This document shows, piece after piece, positions 47,776 to 58,268 of a stretch of DNA of 64,000 nucleotides; positions within the stretch are counted from its first letter, which is position 1, and each line of letters begins with the position of its first letter. A program made the translations under genes and the position numbers. The DNA is from Sphingomonas immobilis (GTDB taxonomy: Bacteria > Pseudomonadota > Alphaproteobacteria > Sphingomonadales > Sphingomonadaceae): contig NZ_JAUQSZ010000002.1 of assembly GCF_030580995.1 (NCBI RefSeq), positions 248,001 to 312,000 on the forward strand, in the 5' to 3' direction. Under the pieces are notes generated by a model. That model worked only from the letters and a program-made list of their open reading frames with translations, was not told the origin of the DNA and searched no databases.

Positions 47776-49392
47776 TCAGTCCGGCGTGCCGAAACGCGCG
47801 ATCCACGGCGCCAGAATCGGCAGCACCGGTGCCAGCTCCGCCGCATAGCGCCGCCACTGGCCGCCGCCGTTGTAGAGACCTTTCCGCACCTGCGTGGCGC
47901 TCGCGGTGCGCACGCCGCGCGCCTTGGCGGTCTTGTCGAAGGCGGCGAAATCGTCGGTCCATTCCAGCCCGATGAACGCCGCCAGCGCCGCCACCGTCGG
48001 CTTGAAATCCGCCACCAGCCGGTCGTAGCGCACCTCGTGGCAGGCGAGCGGCAGGTTTCCCCGGCAGCAATCGATCAGCCGCATCAGCGTATCGTAGTGC
48101 CGCGCGGTCTCCTCAAGGTCGCTGAACGCCCAGGCCCCCGCGCCCGGCGTGAAATTCACGCGGAAGCAGCTCAGCACCACGTCGCGCGGGTCGCGCCGCA
48201 TGATGACGATCCGCGCCTCCGGGAACAGCCGCGCGAGGATCGGCAGCTTGATGCCGTTGAACGGGTTCATGTCGACCAGGGTCTTGCCCGCGACATCGCC
48301 GCCGAGCGTGCGCACCCGCGCCCAGTAGGCGGCGCGCAGCCGCGCGACCAGCGCCGGGTCCAGGCTGTCGAGCGGCGGCATCGTCCCGTCGTTGGCGAGC
48401 AGCGCGGCGTCGATCTCGGTCAACGTGTCGCGCTCCTCCAGCGCGACGACGCCCGGCGCGCTCGCCAGCACGTTCTCTATGAGCGTGGTGCCCGATCGCG
48501 GATAGCCGAGCAGGAAGACATGGGCGGCGGCCTCCCCCGCGACCGGGGTAACCGTCGGCAGCGCGGCCACCGCCCCGGTTTGCTCGACCTGACGCAGGAT
48601 CGTCTCGATGAAGCTGCGGTGTGACGGCCGGTCGGGACCGGGCTCCAGAAACGCACGGTATGCATCGCGAAAATTCGCCTGCGCGCGACTGTAGGTCGCA
48701 AAGGCGTCGGCGGTGCGATCCTGCTTGTCATAGGCATCGCCGAGCAACGTCAGCGTGCGCGTACGATCTTCGGGTGTCAGCCGGGTCGCGAGCAGCGCCT
48801 CCAGCAACGCCGCGCCGCGCGCCCCGTCCTTCGCCTCGATCGCAAGGAAAGCCTCGGCGAATACCGCCGCCGGCTCCGCCGGGTTGAGCGCCAGCGCACG
48901 CGCGGCATAGCCCGCGCTCGCCTCCGCATCGCCGCGCCGCGCCGCCGCATCGGCGAGCTTGCCGAGCGCGGGCGCGAGCCCCGGATCGATCGCCAGCGCG
49001 CGCAGATAGCTCTCCGTGGCCTTCGCGTCCGACCGCAGTTCGTCGAGGACATAGCCGCGCTCCAGCCACGCGGCGGCATGGCGCGGCTCGCTCGCGACGA
49101 CGCGGTCGAGCAGGGCGAGCGCCTCGTCGAGCAGGCCCTGCTTGCGCAGCACCGCGCCGATCGATCCCAAAATCAGCACGTCGCCGGGCGACAGCGCCAG
49201 CGCGCGCTGCAGCAGCGCATAGGCTCCGGCGAAATCGCCCGCCTCCTCCTTGCGCCACGCCGCCAGGTTCAGCACCAGCGGATCGGCCTGACCCGCCGTC
49301 AGCAGCGCGGCGGCATGTCCGGCGGCGCGCTCGATATCGCCGGCGCCGAGCGCCTGTTCGAGCCGCGTGCGCAAAACCCGGATGTTCGCCAT
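47776..49392 (-). CDS. TPR-domain sulfotransferase
   Basis: 538 aa. The N-terminal half (about 1-245) is six or seven TPR units (for example EEAGDFAGAYALLQRALALSP). The C-terminal half is a PAPS-dependent sulfotransferase: 5'-phosphosulfate loop FLLGYPRSGTTLIENVLA (about 293-310) and the 3'-phosphate motif IVIMRRDPRDVVLSCFR (about 395-411). The TPR part suggests a protein or peptide substrate, as in tyrosylprotein sulfotransferase-like enzymes. No signal peptide is visible. Convergent with the TonB receptor. Confidence 0.9.
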   Translation of the reverse strand: MANIRVLRTRLEQALGAGDIERAAGHAAALLTAGQADPLVLNLAAWRKEEAGDFAGAYALLQRALALSPGDVLILGSIGAVLRKQGLLDEALALLDRVVASEPRHAAAWLERGYVLDELRSDAKATESYLRALAIDPGLAPALGKLADAAARRGDAEASAGYAARALALNPAEPAAVFAEAFLAIEAKDGARGAALLEALLATRLTPEDRTRTLTLLGDAYDKQDRTADAFATYSRAQANFRDAYRAFLEPGPDRPSHRSFIETILRQVEQTGAVAALPTVTPVAGEAAAHVFLLGYPRSGTTLIENVLASAPGVVALEERDTLTEIDAALLANDGTMPPLDSLDPALVARLRAAYWARVRTLGGDVAGKTLVDMNPFNGIKLPILARLFPEARIVIMRRDPRDVVLSCFRVNFTPGAGAWAFSDLEETARHYDTLMRLIDCCRGNLPLACHEVRYDRLVADFKPTVAALAAFIGLEWTDDFAAFDKTAKARGVRTASATQVRKGLYNGGGQWRRYAAELAPVLPILAPWIARFGTPD

Positions 49393-49462
49393 GCCTTGAA
49401 AACGGTCCTCGCTATGATAGCGTGTATTGCAACACTATGTCCCTCGGGGGGAAGCCTTCCTT

Positions 49463-49720
49463 ATGTTGAAACTCCTGGCCCTGATGCTCGCCGCCGCCGT
49501 CGCCCAGCAGACGGTTTCCGCGCAGACCGGCGAGCGCGCGACCGATGCCGATGACAAGGTCATCTGCAAGCGCTTCACGGTGACGGGCTCGCTCGTCGCC
49601 TCGCGCAAGGAATGCAAGACCAAGCGCGAGTGGGAAACCGACCGCGCCAACCTGCGCGCGCAGGGCGGCCCGGCGGTGAGTTCCTGCCAGACCGGCAACG
49701 GCGGCACGGGCTGCAGTTAA
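49463..49720 (+). CDS. Small secreted Cys-containing protein
   Basis: 85 aa. Signal peptide LLALMLAAAVAQQTVSAQ is followed by a mature part of about 65 residues with four Cys: DKVICKRF, ASRKECKT, SSCQT and TGCS at the C-terminus. The middle block VICKRFTVTGSLVASRKECKTKREW resembles a small periplasmic family I have seen often in sphingomonads, without known function. Four Cys could make two disulfides. Convergent with, and overlapping by 4 nt, the P-loop gene downstream. Confidence 0.7.
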   Translation: MLKLLALMLAAAVAQQTVSAQTGERATDADDKVICKRFTVTGSLVASRKECKTKREWETDRANLRAQGGPAVSSCQTGNGGTGCS

Positions 49721-50739
49721 ACGAGCGCGGCGGGCAATGTCAGGCTGACGCCCGCCCCGGCCGCGACCGCTTCCGCCCAGATCGCGACCTTGTCGATCTC
49801 GTCGGCATGGACGCGCGCAGCGGCATCATGCTCGCTCGCGCGGTCTCCGGCGTCGAACGCCGCGCCCGATTTCGAATGCGTGCGAAAGGCGGGACCGGCG
49901 AGCATCTCCGCCACCGCCGCATTGTCCAGCGGCTTGCCGAACAGCATTCCCATCGCCCGTAGCGCGCCGCCGGGATCGGCCAGCAGCGTCGCGCTGTCGA
50001 GCGTGCGGACCCGGCCCGGAAATGCCGCCACCAGTCGCGCGAACAGCATCTGGTGCGCGAGCCAGCCGACCGCCGCCACCTGCAGGTCGGTCTGGCCGAG
50101 ATAGTCGCGCGGCTCGAAGCCGAGATCGATCAGCCGGTCGTCGAGCATCCCGTTCAGCAACGTGCGCACCCATAGCCGACCGTCGATCCCCTTCTTCGCG
50201 ATCGAGGCGAGATAGGTGCGCAACGGCGCGTACATCAGGATGGCGTGCGCCTCCGGCCGCAGCGTCAGCATCGCCTGCGCGAGGCCGTTGACGGCGGTCG
50301 ACGGCTTGGCGATCACCGCCTCACCCGCGCCGAACGGCCGCGCGAGCAGCGTCAGCGTGTCGGCGAGCACCTGCGCCATGTCCGGGCCCCGCCCGCCGCG
50401 CCGCCGCCAGCCGTTGATGTCGTTGAGGATGACGGGCTCCTTCAGCCCCATCGCCCAGCCCGGCCGGTCGGCCGCGCGCGCCAGCAGCGTCGAGCAGCAA
50501 TAGGCCGAGTGGAACAGGAAGTGCAGCGGCGCGGGCGGCGGTGCCGCTGCCATCGCCTCGCTCCGTCGAACGACGAGCGGCGTCAGGCCGGCGGGCAGAT
50601 ATTCGTCGGTCAGGAACGTGGCGCCGGCGTGGTCCGCACGGCTCACCGGCAGGAAATGGACCGCATCGGCTTGCGGGTCGTAGCGATGCGCGAGCCAGCG
50701 CGCGTCGCCGGCCGCTTCGGCGGGAGTGGGGGGCGTCAT
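49717..50739 (-). CDS. P-loop sulfotransferase-like protein, paralogue 1
   Basis: 340 aa. Residues about 74-89 read FLFHSAYCCSTLLARA, which sits where sulfotransferases have the PAPS loop (P-x-S-G/T-T-x-L). MGLKEPVILNDI follows and resembles the KEP/KxP step of that fold. The gene at 52082 shares the pattern FHxA-x3-STLLARA, so the two are paralogues. The classical RDPRD 3'-phosphate motif is not visible, so PAPS use is uncertain. Location within the hydroxylase/sulfotransferase cluster suggests a common pathway. Confidence 0.65.
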   Translation of the reverse strand: MTPPTPAEAAGDARWLAHRYDPQADAVHFLPVSRADHAGATFLTDEYLPAGLTPLVVRRSEAMAAAPPPAPLHFLFHSAYCCSTLLARAADRPGWAMGLKEPVILNDINGWRRRGGRGPDMAQVLADTLTLLARPFGAGEAVIAKPSTAVNGLAQAMLTLRPEAHAILMYAPLRTYLASIAKKGIDGRLWVRTLLNGMLDDRLIDLGFEPRDYLGQTDLQVAAVGWLAHQMLFARLVAAFPGRVRTLDSATLLADPGGALRAMGMLFGKPLDNAAVAEMLAGPAFRTHSKSGAAFDAGDRASEHDAAARVHADEIDKVAIWAEAVAAGAGVSLTLPAALV

Positions 50740-50793
50740 CGCGCGGCAATCTGGGTCCGGCGCCGCGCGTTGTCTAGCCGGGAAGGCCGGGAT

Positions 50794-52092
50794 ATGCTCG
50801 GCCGCGTGAACGACGCGCAGATCCAGCAGATGTTGACCGCCGCCGTCCAGGAGCGCCGCGCCGGCCGGATCGACGCGGCGATGCGCATCTTTCGCGGGAT
50901 CATCGCGCAGACCGAGCATCCGCAGGCGCTCAATGCGCTCGGCCTCAACGCGCTGAAGCAGGGCGATCACGCCGCCGCCGCCGCGCTGCTGGAGCGCGCC
51001 ATCGCCGCCGACCCCGATGCGCCGGAATTGCGCCTCAACCTCGCCCGTGCGCGGCGCGACCAGAACGACGACAAGGGCGAGGAGGCGGCGCTGCAGGGCG
51101 CGCTGTCGCTCGACCAGCGCAATTTTCCGGCGCTGGCGCGCATGGCGGAACTGCTCGAACGGCGCGGCGACGTCGCGGGCGCGTCGGAGCGGTGGAGCGG
51201 CGTGCTGGCGATGGCGCCGATGATCGAGGAGCGTTCGCCCGAGCTCGAGGCGATGCTGGAGCATGCCCGCGCCTTCGTGGAACATGCGCGCGCCGCCTTC
51301 GCCGCGCGCATCGACGCCGGGCTCGCGGAGAGCCGTGCCGCCGCGTCGCCGCGCGACCTGCGCCGCGTCGATGCCTGCGTCGACCATGCGCTCGGCCGCC
51401 GCGAGATCTTCGCCAACACCTGCGCCGGGATGCACTTCCCCTTCCTGCCCGCCGACGAATTCTTCGACCGCGACCACTTTCCCTGGCTCGCCGATCTGGA
51501 GGCGCAGACCGACGTCATCCGCGCCGAGATCGCGGCGGTGCTGGCCGAGGATGCCGCCGCGATCCGCCCCTATGTCGCGATGGCGCCCGGCACGCCCGCC
51601 AACAAATGGTCGCCGCTCGACCGGTCGCTCGACTGGGGGGCCATGCATCTGTGGAAGGACGGGCAGCGCGACGATGCGGTCTGCGCGCGCGTGCCGCGGA
51701 CGGCGGCGATCGTGGAGACGCTGCCGCTGTCCGACCTGCCCGGCCGCACGCCGACCGTATTCTTCTCGCTGCTGCGTCCCGGCGCGCATCTCCCCGCGCA
51801 TACGGGCGTCAGCAACGTGCGCACGATCGTCCACCTGCCGCTGATCGTGCCGCCCGGCTGCGCCTTCCGCGTCGGCGGCGAGACGCGCGAATGGCGCGAG
51901 GGCGAGGCCTTCGCCTTCGACGACACGATCGAGCATGAGGCGTGGAACCGCTCGGACCAGATCCGCGCGATCCTGATCCTCGACGTGTGGAATCCGTACA
52001 TCACCCCGGTCGAGCGGGAGCTGCTGCGCCGCTTCTACGCCGTCGCGGCGGAGGCGCACGACGCGCCGGGCGCGATCGGCGTCAGCGAATGA
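50794..52092 (+). CDS. TPR-aspartyl/asparaginyl beta-hydroxylase-type protein
   Basis: 432 aa. The N-terminal TPR part (about 5-150) is followed by an AspH-like double-stranded beta-helix. Metal and cosubstrate residues are in PAHTGVSN (His336), DTIEHEAWN (His381) and DQIRAILI (Arg391), the HxnH-R arrangement of this family of Fe/2-oxoglutarate enzymes. AspH hydroxylates Asp/Asn in peptide chains, so a peptide or protein substrate is plausible. A GGAAGG ribosome site precedes the ATG. A GTG at 50806 is a weaker alternative. It overlaps the next convergent gene by 11 nt. Confidence 0.87.
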   Translation: MLGRVNDAQIQQMLTAAVQERRAGRIDAAMRIFRGIIAQTEHPQALNALGLNALKQGDHAAAAALLERAIAADPDAPELRLNLARARRDQNDDKGEEAALQGALSLDQRNFPALARMAELLERRGDVAGASERWSGVLAMAPMIEERSPELEAMLEHARAFVEHARAAFAARIDAGLAESRAAASPRDLRRVDACVDHALGRREIFANTCAGMHFPFLPADEFFDRDHFPWLADLEAQTDVIRAEIAAVLAEDAAAIRPYVAMAPGTPANKWSPLDRSLDWGAMHLWKDGQRDDAVCARVPRTAAIVETLPLSDLPGRTPTVFFSLLRPGAHLPAHTGVSNVRTIVHLPLIVPPGCAFRVGGETREWREGEAFAFDDTIEHEAWNRSDQIRAILILDVWNPYITPVERELLRRFYAVAAEAHDAPGAIGVSE

Positions 52093-53059
52093 GCGCGCCC
52101 GCGATCAGCGGCGCTTCGGCGTCGTCCGCGGCATTGCGCGCGATCCACGCCGCCGCCGCATCGAGCTCGGCAGAGATCGCGCGCTCCAGTTCCTGACGGC
52201 GCGCGACCCGCGCGGCATTGTCGAAGGCCTGCGCCGGGTTCTTCGAATAGGTCGAGAACAGCGGCCCCGCGACGGTCGCCGCGATCGCGGCGGGGGCGAG
52301 CGGCACGCCGAGATGCGCGGCGGCCGCATTCAACACCGCCTCGGGCTCCGCGAAGAACGCTTCCGCATTCAGCGCACGCGCCCCCGGCATCGCAACGAGC
52401 GCACCGGCGAAGGCCCGCGCCTGCGCCAGCCACAATGCGGCCGCGCGCTCGGCATCGGACAGCGCCGACAGGTCGCCGAGATAGCGCGCGAGCTGCCCGG
52501 TCACGTTGCGCAGCCAGGTGCGATGCTCGTCGTTGCGCAGGATCGCCAGCAGGTAATCGCGCAGCGGCAGATACAGCAGGATCGCGCGCGCCTCCGGGTT
52601 CGCCCCCGCCAGCTTCGGCAGCAGGAAGTTGACCGGCACGTTCGCCTTGACGAGGCTGGGCGCGTCCGCCCGGTAGCGCTTGCCGAGCATCGCCAGCACC
52701 AACGCCAGCCGCCGGTCGTCGGGGTGGATCGCGCATTGCCGCAGCGCCAGCGGCTCGCGCAGGACGAGGCTCGCCTCCACCCCGTCGAGCGCGCGGGCGA
52801 GCAAGGTCGATCCGACATGCGCCATGTGGAATATCCACGCCGTCGCCGCCGCCGGCCGCACCCCCTGCAGGACCGTCGCGAGCGGCAGCGCCATCGATCC
52901 GTCCTCGGCCGGCGATATCCGCCCGTCGAGGAAGATCGAGCGGTGATAGGCGGCGCGGTCCATCGGCACGAACACCGCCTGATCGCCCCCCGAAGAAAAC
53001 GCGAAGGAATGGAGATAGTGATCGGGCGTGGCGAACAGATCGTCGAGCGTCAGCGGCAT
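52082..53059 (-). CDS. P-loop sulfotransferase-like protein, paralogue 2
   Basis: 325 aa. The loop FHMAHVGSTLLARA (about 77-90), followed by LVLREPLALRQ, has the same spacing as in the gene at 49717 and is closer to a sulfotransferase P-loop (GSTLL). The C-terminal half is helical and Ala-rich (EAFFAEPEAVLNAAAAHLGVPL, resembling the usual sulfotransferase end that sets the substrate helix). The canonical 3'-phosphate Arg-Asp motif is not evident. I treat it as a diverged sulfotransferase or P-loop protein. It is convergent with the AspH-type gene. Confidence 0.65.
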   Translation of the reverse strand: MPLTLDDLFATPDHYLHSFAFSSGGDQAVFVPMDRAAYHRSIFLDGRISPAEDGSMALPLATVLQGVRPAAATAWIFHMAHVGSTLLARALDGVEASLVLREPLALRQCAIHPDDRRLALVLAMLGKRYRADAPSLVKANVPVNFLLPKLAGANPEARAILLYLPLRDYLLAILRNDEHRTWLRNVTGQLARYLGDLSALSDAERAAALWLAQARAFAGALVAMPGARALNAEAFFAEPEAVLNAAAAHLGVPLAPAAIAATVAGPLFSTYSKNPAQAFDNAARVARRQELERAISAELDAAAAWIARNAADDAEAPLIAGALIR

Positions 53060-53109
53060 GGCTCCGGCTATAGCGCGGGCGCGCGAAGGCCGCTATCCGT
53101 GGCGCCACC

Positions 53110-54093
53110 ATGCCGCACGTCCATCTGCCAGCCCCCCGCCAGCCGCACGTCATCGTCGTGGCCGACGGGGAGGGGAGCGTGCTCGATCTCGATCCGGCGC
53201 TGGTCGTCGATCTCTACAAGACGCACGGCGCGATCCTGTTTCGCGGCTTCGGGCTAGACGTTGCGGCGTTTCGCGATTTCGCGCGGCAATTCTGCACGAC
53301 GTCGGTCGTCAACGAGAGCCCCGGTCGAGAGGCCGTGGACGGCCCCGCCAACGTCTTCACCGTCGATCCCGGCGTGCGGGCCTTCTCGCTCCATCCCGAA
53401 TTGTCGCGCGAACCGTGGAAGCCCGACGTCGCGTTCTTCGGCTGCCTCGTCGCGCCGCGCGCGGGCGGCCAGACGACGCTCTGCGACGGCGTCGCGCTGG
53501 TACGGGCCTTGCCGCCCGGTCTGTATCAGGCGCTCGCGCACCGCCGGCTGCTCTACATCAAGCAGACCTGGCCCTCCTTGCTGCGCTACTGGCTCGGCAC
53601 CGAAACACCGAGCGACGCGCAGCTCGCGTCGCCGCCGCCGGGCTGCCCCTATGAATTCCGGCGTTTCCCGGATGGCGAGATCGTCCGCTATTTCACGCGG
53701 CCGGCGCTGCACAAGCCGATGTTCATCGATGCGCCGGCCTTCGGCAATTTCCTGCTGTTCGCGCGCTTCAACCATGGCCGCAACGATCATCCCGTGATGG
53801 ACGACGGCAATCCGATGCCCGAGGCGTGGCTGCACGCGATCCGCGATACGGGCGCCGCGCTGGAGGTGCCGGTCGGCTGGCAGGCGGGCGATCTGCTGAT
53901 GCTCGACAACACGCGCTTCATGCACGGCCGCACCGAAATCACCGACCCGTCCGAGCGCCGCATCCTCACCTATTTCGGCTATCTCGGCTTCGCCGTCCCC
54001 GATTCCGAGGAGCCGCACGACGCAATCTGGCGGCGCGAGAATTTCGAACCCCCGCTGCGGCCGGACCATCCGCGGTACGTGGAAACGGCGTGA
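53110..54093 (+). CDS. Fe(II)/2-oxoglutarate oxygenase, TauD/SyrP type
   Basis: 327 aa. The facial triad appears as His95-x-Glu97 (FSLHPELSREPWKP) with distal His272 (LDNTRFMHGRT), and Arg283/284 (SERRILTYFG) would bind 2-oxoglutarate. HxE instead of HxD is typical of the clavaminate synthase/SyrP branch, which hydroxylates amino-acid residues. FFGCLVAPRAGGQTTLCDG is the family block after the first ligands. No TauABC genes are nearby, so taurine use is unlikely. An amino-acid or peptide hydroxylase in the local cluster fits better (inference). Confidence 0.86.
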   Translation: MPHVHLPAPRQPHVIVVADGEGSVLDLDPALVVDLYKTHGAILFRGFGLDVAAFRDFARQFCTTSVVNESPGREAVDGPANVFTVDPGVRAFSLHPELSREPWKPDVAFFGCLVAPRAGGQTTLCDGVALVRALPPGLYQALAHRRLLYIKQTWPSLLRYWLGTETPSDAQLASPPPGCPYEFRRFPDGEIVRYFTRPALHKPMFIDAPAFGNFLLFARFNHGRNDHPVMDDGNPMPEAWLHAIRDTGAALEVPVGWQAGDLLMLDNTRFMHGRTEITDPSERRILTYFGYLGFAVPDSEEPHDAIWRRENFEPPLRPDHPRYVETA

Positions 54094-54111
54094 CCTGCGA
54101 CTGACCCCAAC

Positions 54112-54142
54112 CGTCACCCCGGCCTTGTGCCGGGGTCCAACG
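54112..54142. repeat. Left 31-bp inverted repeat of the GIY-YIG unit
   Basis: Starts CGTCACCCCGGC and ends CGGGGTCCAACG, with a 7-bp stem and 5-nt loop. A GTG inside its loop (54127) is in frame with the nuclease gene. It can also serve as terminator hairpin for the oxygenase gene ending at 54093. Confidence 0.9.
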
Positions 54143-54159
54143 CGCGGCACACGCCCCGT

Positions 54160-54474
54160 GTGAAGGTCGAGCGCGTCCCCTGCGTCTATATTCTGGCGAA
54201 CCGCTATCTCGGGGCGCTGTATGTCGGGGTAACATCAAACCTTGTCGGTCGCCTGCAACAGCACCGAGACGGTGTCTTCGACGGACATACGCGCAAATTC
54301 GGAATCCACCGGCTCGTCTACTACGAGGTTGCTGACACGATGGAGCAGGCGATCGCGCGCGAGAAACAGCTCAAGCGATACCGGCGCGATTGGAAGTGCA
54401 ACCTCATCGAACGCGAAAATCCGACGTGGAGCGATCTCGCGGTCGGGTTGGGGCTGGAGCCGCTGGCGGATTGA
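54160..54474 (+). CDS. GIY-YIG nuclease-domain protein
   Basis: 104 aa, one GIY-YIG domain. VYIL (Tyr10), LYVGVT (Tyr21), the catalytic Arg31 in NLVGRLQQH and Glu68 in AIAREKQLKRYRR are all present, so the nuclease should be active. It belongs to the short COG2827/YhbQ-like branch without a separate DNA-binding domain. I chose GTG 54160 (KVERVPCVYIL). A GTG at 54127 would start inside the inverted repeat. The gene is exactly framed by the two repeats, which makes a cis functional link likely. Confidence 0.87.
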   Translation: MKVERVPCVYILANRYLGALYVGVTSNLVGRLQQHRDGVFDGHTRKFGIHRLVYYEVADTMEQAIAREKQLKRYRRDWKCNLIERENPTWSDLAVGLGLEPLAD

Positions 54475-54482
54475 GCGTGGCC

Positions 54483-54513
54483 CGTTGGACCCCGGCACAA
54501 GGCCGGGGTGACG
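54483..54513. repeat. Right 31-bp inverted repeat of the GIY-YIG unit
   Basis: Exact reverse complement of 54112-54142, beginning 8 nt after the nuclease stop and 42 nt before the clpB 3' end. Confidence 0.9.
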
Positions 54514-54555
54514 ACTGGCTCAAGCAGGGCGGCGGATGCCGCCCTGCTTCCCCGT

Positions 54556-57135
<2,580 letters not shown>

Positions 57136-57163
57136 GGGGTGGATGATCCCTCCTTTTCGGCAG

Positions 57164-57194
57164 CGCATATAGTGTTGCACTTTTGTCACACAAG
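57164..57194 (-). promoter_or_regulatory. RpoH (sigma-32)-type promoter of clpB
   Basis: On the minus strand CTTG (57194-57191), 17 nt, then ACTATATGCG (57173-57164). This fits the alphaproteobacterial heat-shock pattern CTTG-N17-18-CYTATNTNNG with one mismatch. The -35 overlaps the ribosome site of the divergent gene at 57204. Confidence 0.7.
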
Positions 57195-57203
57195 AGGAGT
57201 CGC

Positions 57204-58217
57204 ATGATGGCCGATATGCGCGAGGATCCAGAAGTTACCGCCCTCAACCAGCGGCTGATCGCCGACCCGCGCCACATGCCGAGCCTGCTGGCGATGGCCG
57301 AACTGAAGGCGCGGCACGGCGACGACCGCGCGGCACAGAGCTTCTACCAGACCGCGCTCAACACCGCGACGCAGCCCGGCGCGCGCGTCGACCCCGCGCT
57401 GTTCCCGCGCCTGCGGCAGGGCGAGGTCTTCATCGCCGCCGCCGCGCGCCGCTTCGCCGATCATCTCGAACGCGGTATCGCCGAGGCCGGGTTGGCAAAC
57501 GGCGCGGCGGGCGCGCGCGTCCGCGCCGCGCTCGACCTGCTGCTGGGGCGCAGCGAGGTCTACCTCCAGCAACCGTCGATGTTCTATTTCCCCGGCCTCG
57601 CCCAGCGCGCCTTTTTCGAGCGCGCCGAATTCGACTGGCTGCCCGCGCTGGAAGCCGAGACGGAGGCGATCCGCGGCGAGTTGCTGACCACAATGCAGAG
57701 CGGCGGGTTCGATCCGTATGTCGATCGCACGCCCGGCCGCCCCGCGCCGGCCAATCCGTTGCTCGGCGATCCGAGCTGGGGCGCGCGCTATCTCTACCGC
57801 TCCGGCCTGCCGGTCGAACCGAATTGCCCCGCCACCCTCGCCGCGCTGCGCCACGCGCCGATGCCGGAAATCGCCGGGCGTTCGCCGACCGCGCTCTTCT
57901 CGCTGCTCAAGCCCGGCACGCACATCCGCCCGCATCACGGGCTGCTTAACACGCGCCTGATCTGCCACCTGCCGCTGATCGCTCCGCCTGGCTGCGCCCT
58001 CCGCGTCGGCGCCGAGACACGCGAATGGCGCGCGGGCGAGACGTTGATCTTCGACGATTCGTTCCAGCATGAGGCCTGGAATCGCGGCACCGAAACGCGC
58101 GTCGTCCTGCTGTTCGAAATCTGGCGGCCCGAACTCAGCGCCGACGAGCGGGTGGCGCTGACGCGGATGTTCGAGACGATCGACAGCTATCGCGGCGTGA
58201 CGACGGACCAGGGGTGA
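57204..58217 (+). CDS. Aspartyl/asparaginyl beta-hydroxylase-type protein, paralogue 2
   Basis: 337 aa. Same catalytic layout as the gene at 50794: PHHGLLN (His244), DSFQHEAWN (His289) and TETRVVLL (Arg299), and nearly the same block LIxPPGCAxRVGxETREWRxGE. The TPR portion is reduced to about one repeat ([23 protein letters not shown]). ATGATG start behind AGAGGAG. The leader is shared head-to-head with clpB, only 68 bp between starts, so heat-shock activity may interfere with it. Possibly acts with the 44-54 kb cluster. Confidence 0.87.
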   Translation: MMADMREDPEVTALNQRLIADPRHMPSLLAMAELKARHGDDRAAQSFYQTALNTATQPGARVDPALFPRLRQGEVFIAAAARRFADHLERGIAEAGLANGAAGARVRAALDLLLGRSEVYLQQPSMFYFPGLAQRAFFERAEFDWLPALEAETEAIRGELLTTMQSGGFDPYVDRTPGRPAPANPLLGDPSWGARYLYRSGLPVEPNCPATLAALRHAPMPEIAGRSPTALFSLLKPGTHIRPHHGLLNTRLICHLPLIAPPGCALRVGAETREWRAGETLIFDDSFQHEAWNRGTETRVVLLFEIWRPELSADERVALTRMFETIDSYRGVTTDQG

Positions 58218-58268
58218 TTGCGTCGGGCGGCGCGAGTCCTATAGCAGGGCACCCCCGGGAGGATCACC

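Larger units (their letters stand above)
54112..54513. mobile_element. Candidate GIY-YIG element bounded by perfect inverted repeats
   Basis: A 402-bp unit: a 31-bp terminal inverted repeat (54112-54142), a GIY-YIG endonuclease gene and the exact reverse complement of the repeat (54483-54513). Each repeat is itself a hairpin (CCCCGGC-CTTGT-GCCGGGG), like REP units. No target duplication is obvious. I infer a REP-associated, nuclease-carrying element. Mobility is not shown by the sequence. Confidence 0.55.

Noticed and set aside
53110..54093. Call as taurine dioxygenase TauD
   Set aside because: The first ligand pair is HxE rather than HxD, and no taurine transport genes are near. Only the superfamily can be supported.
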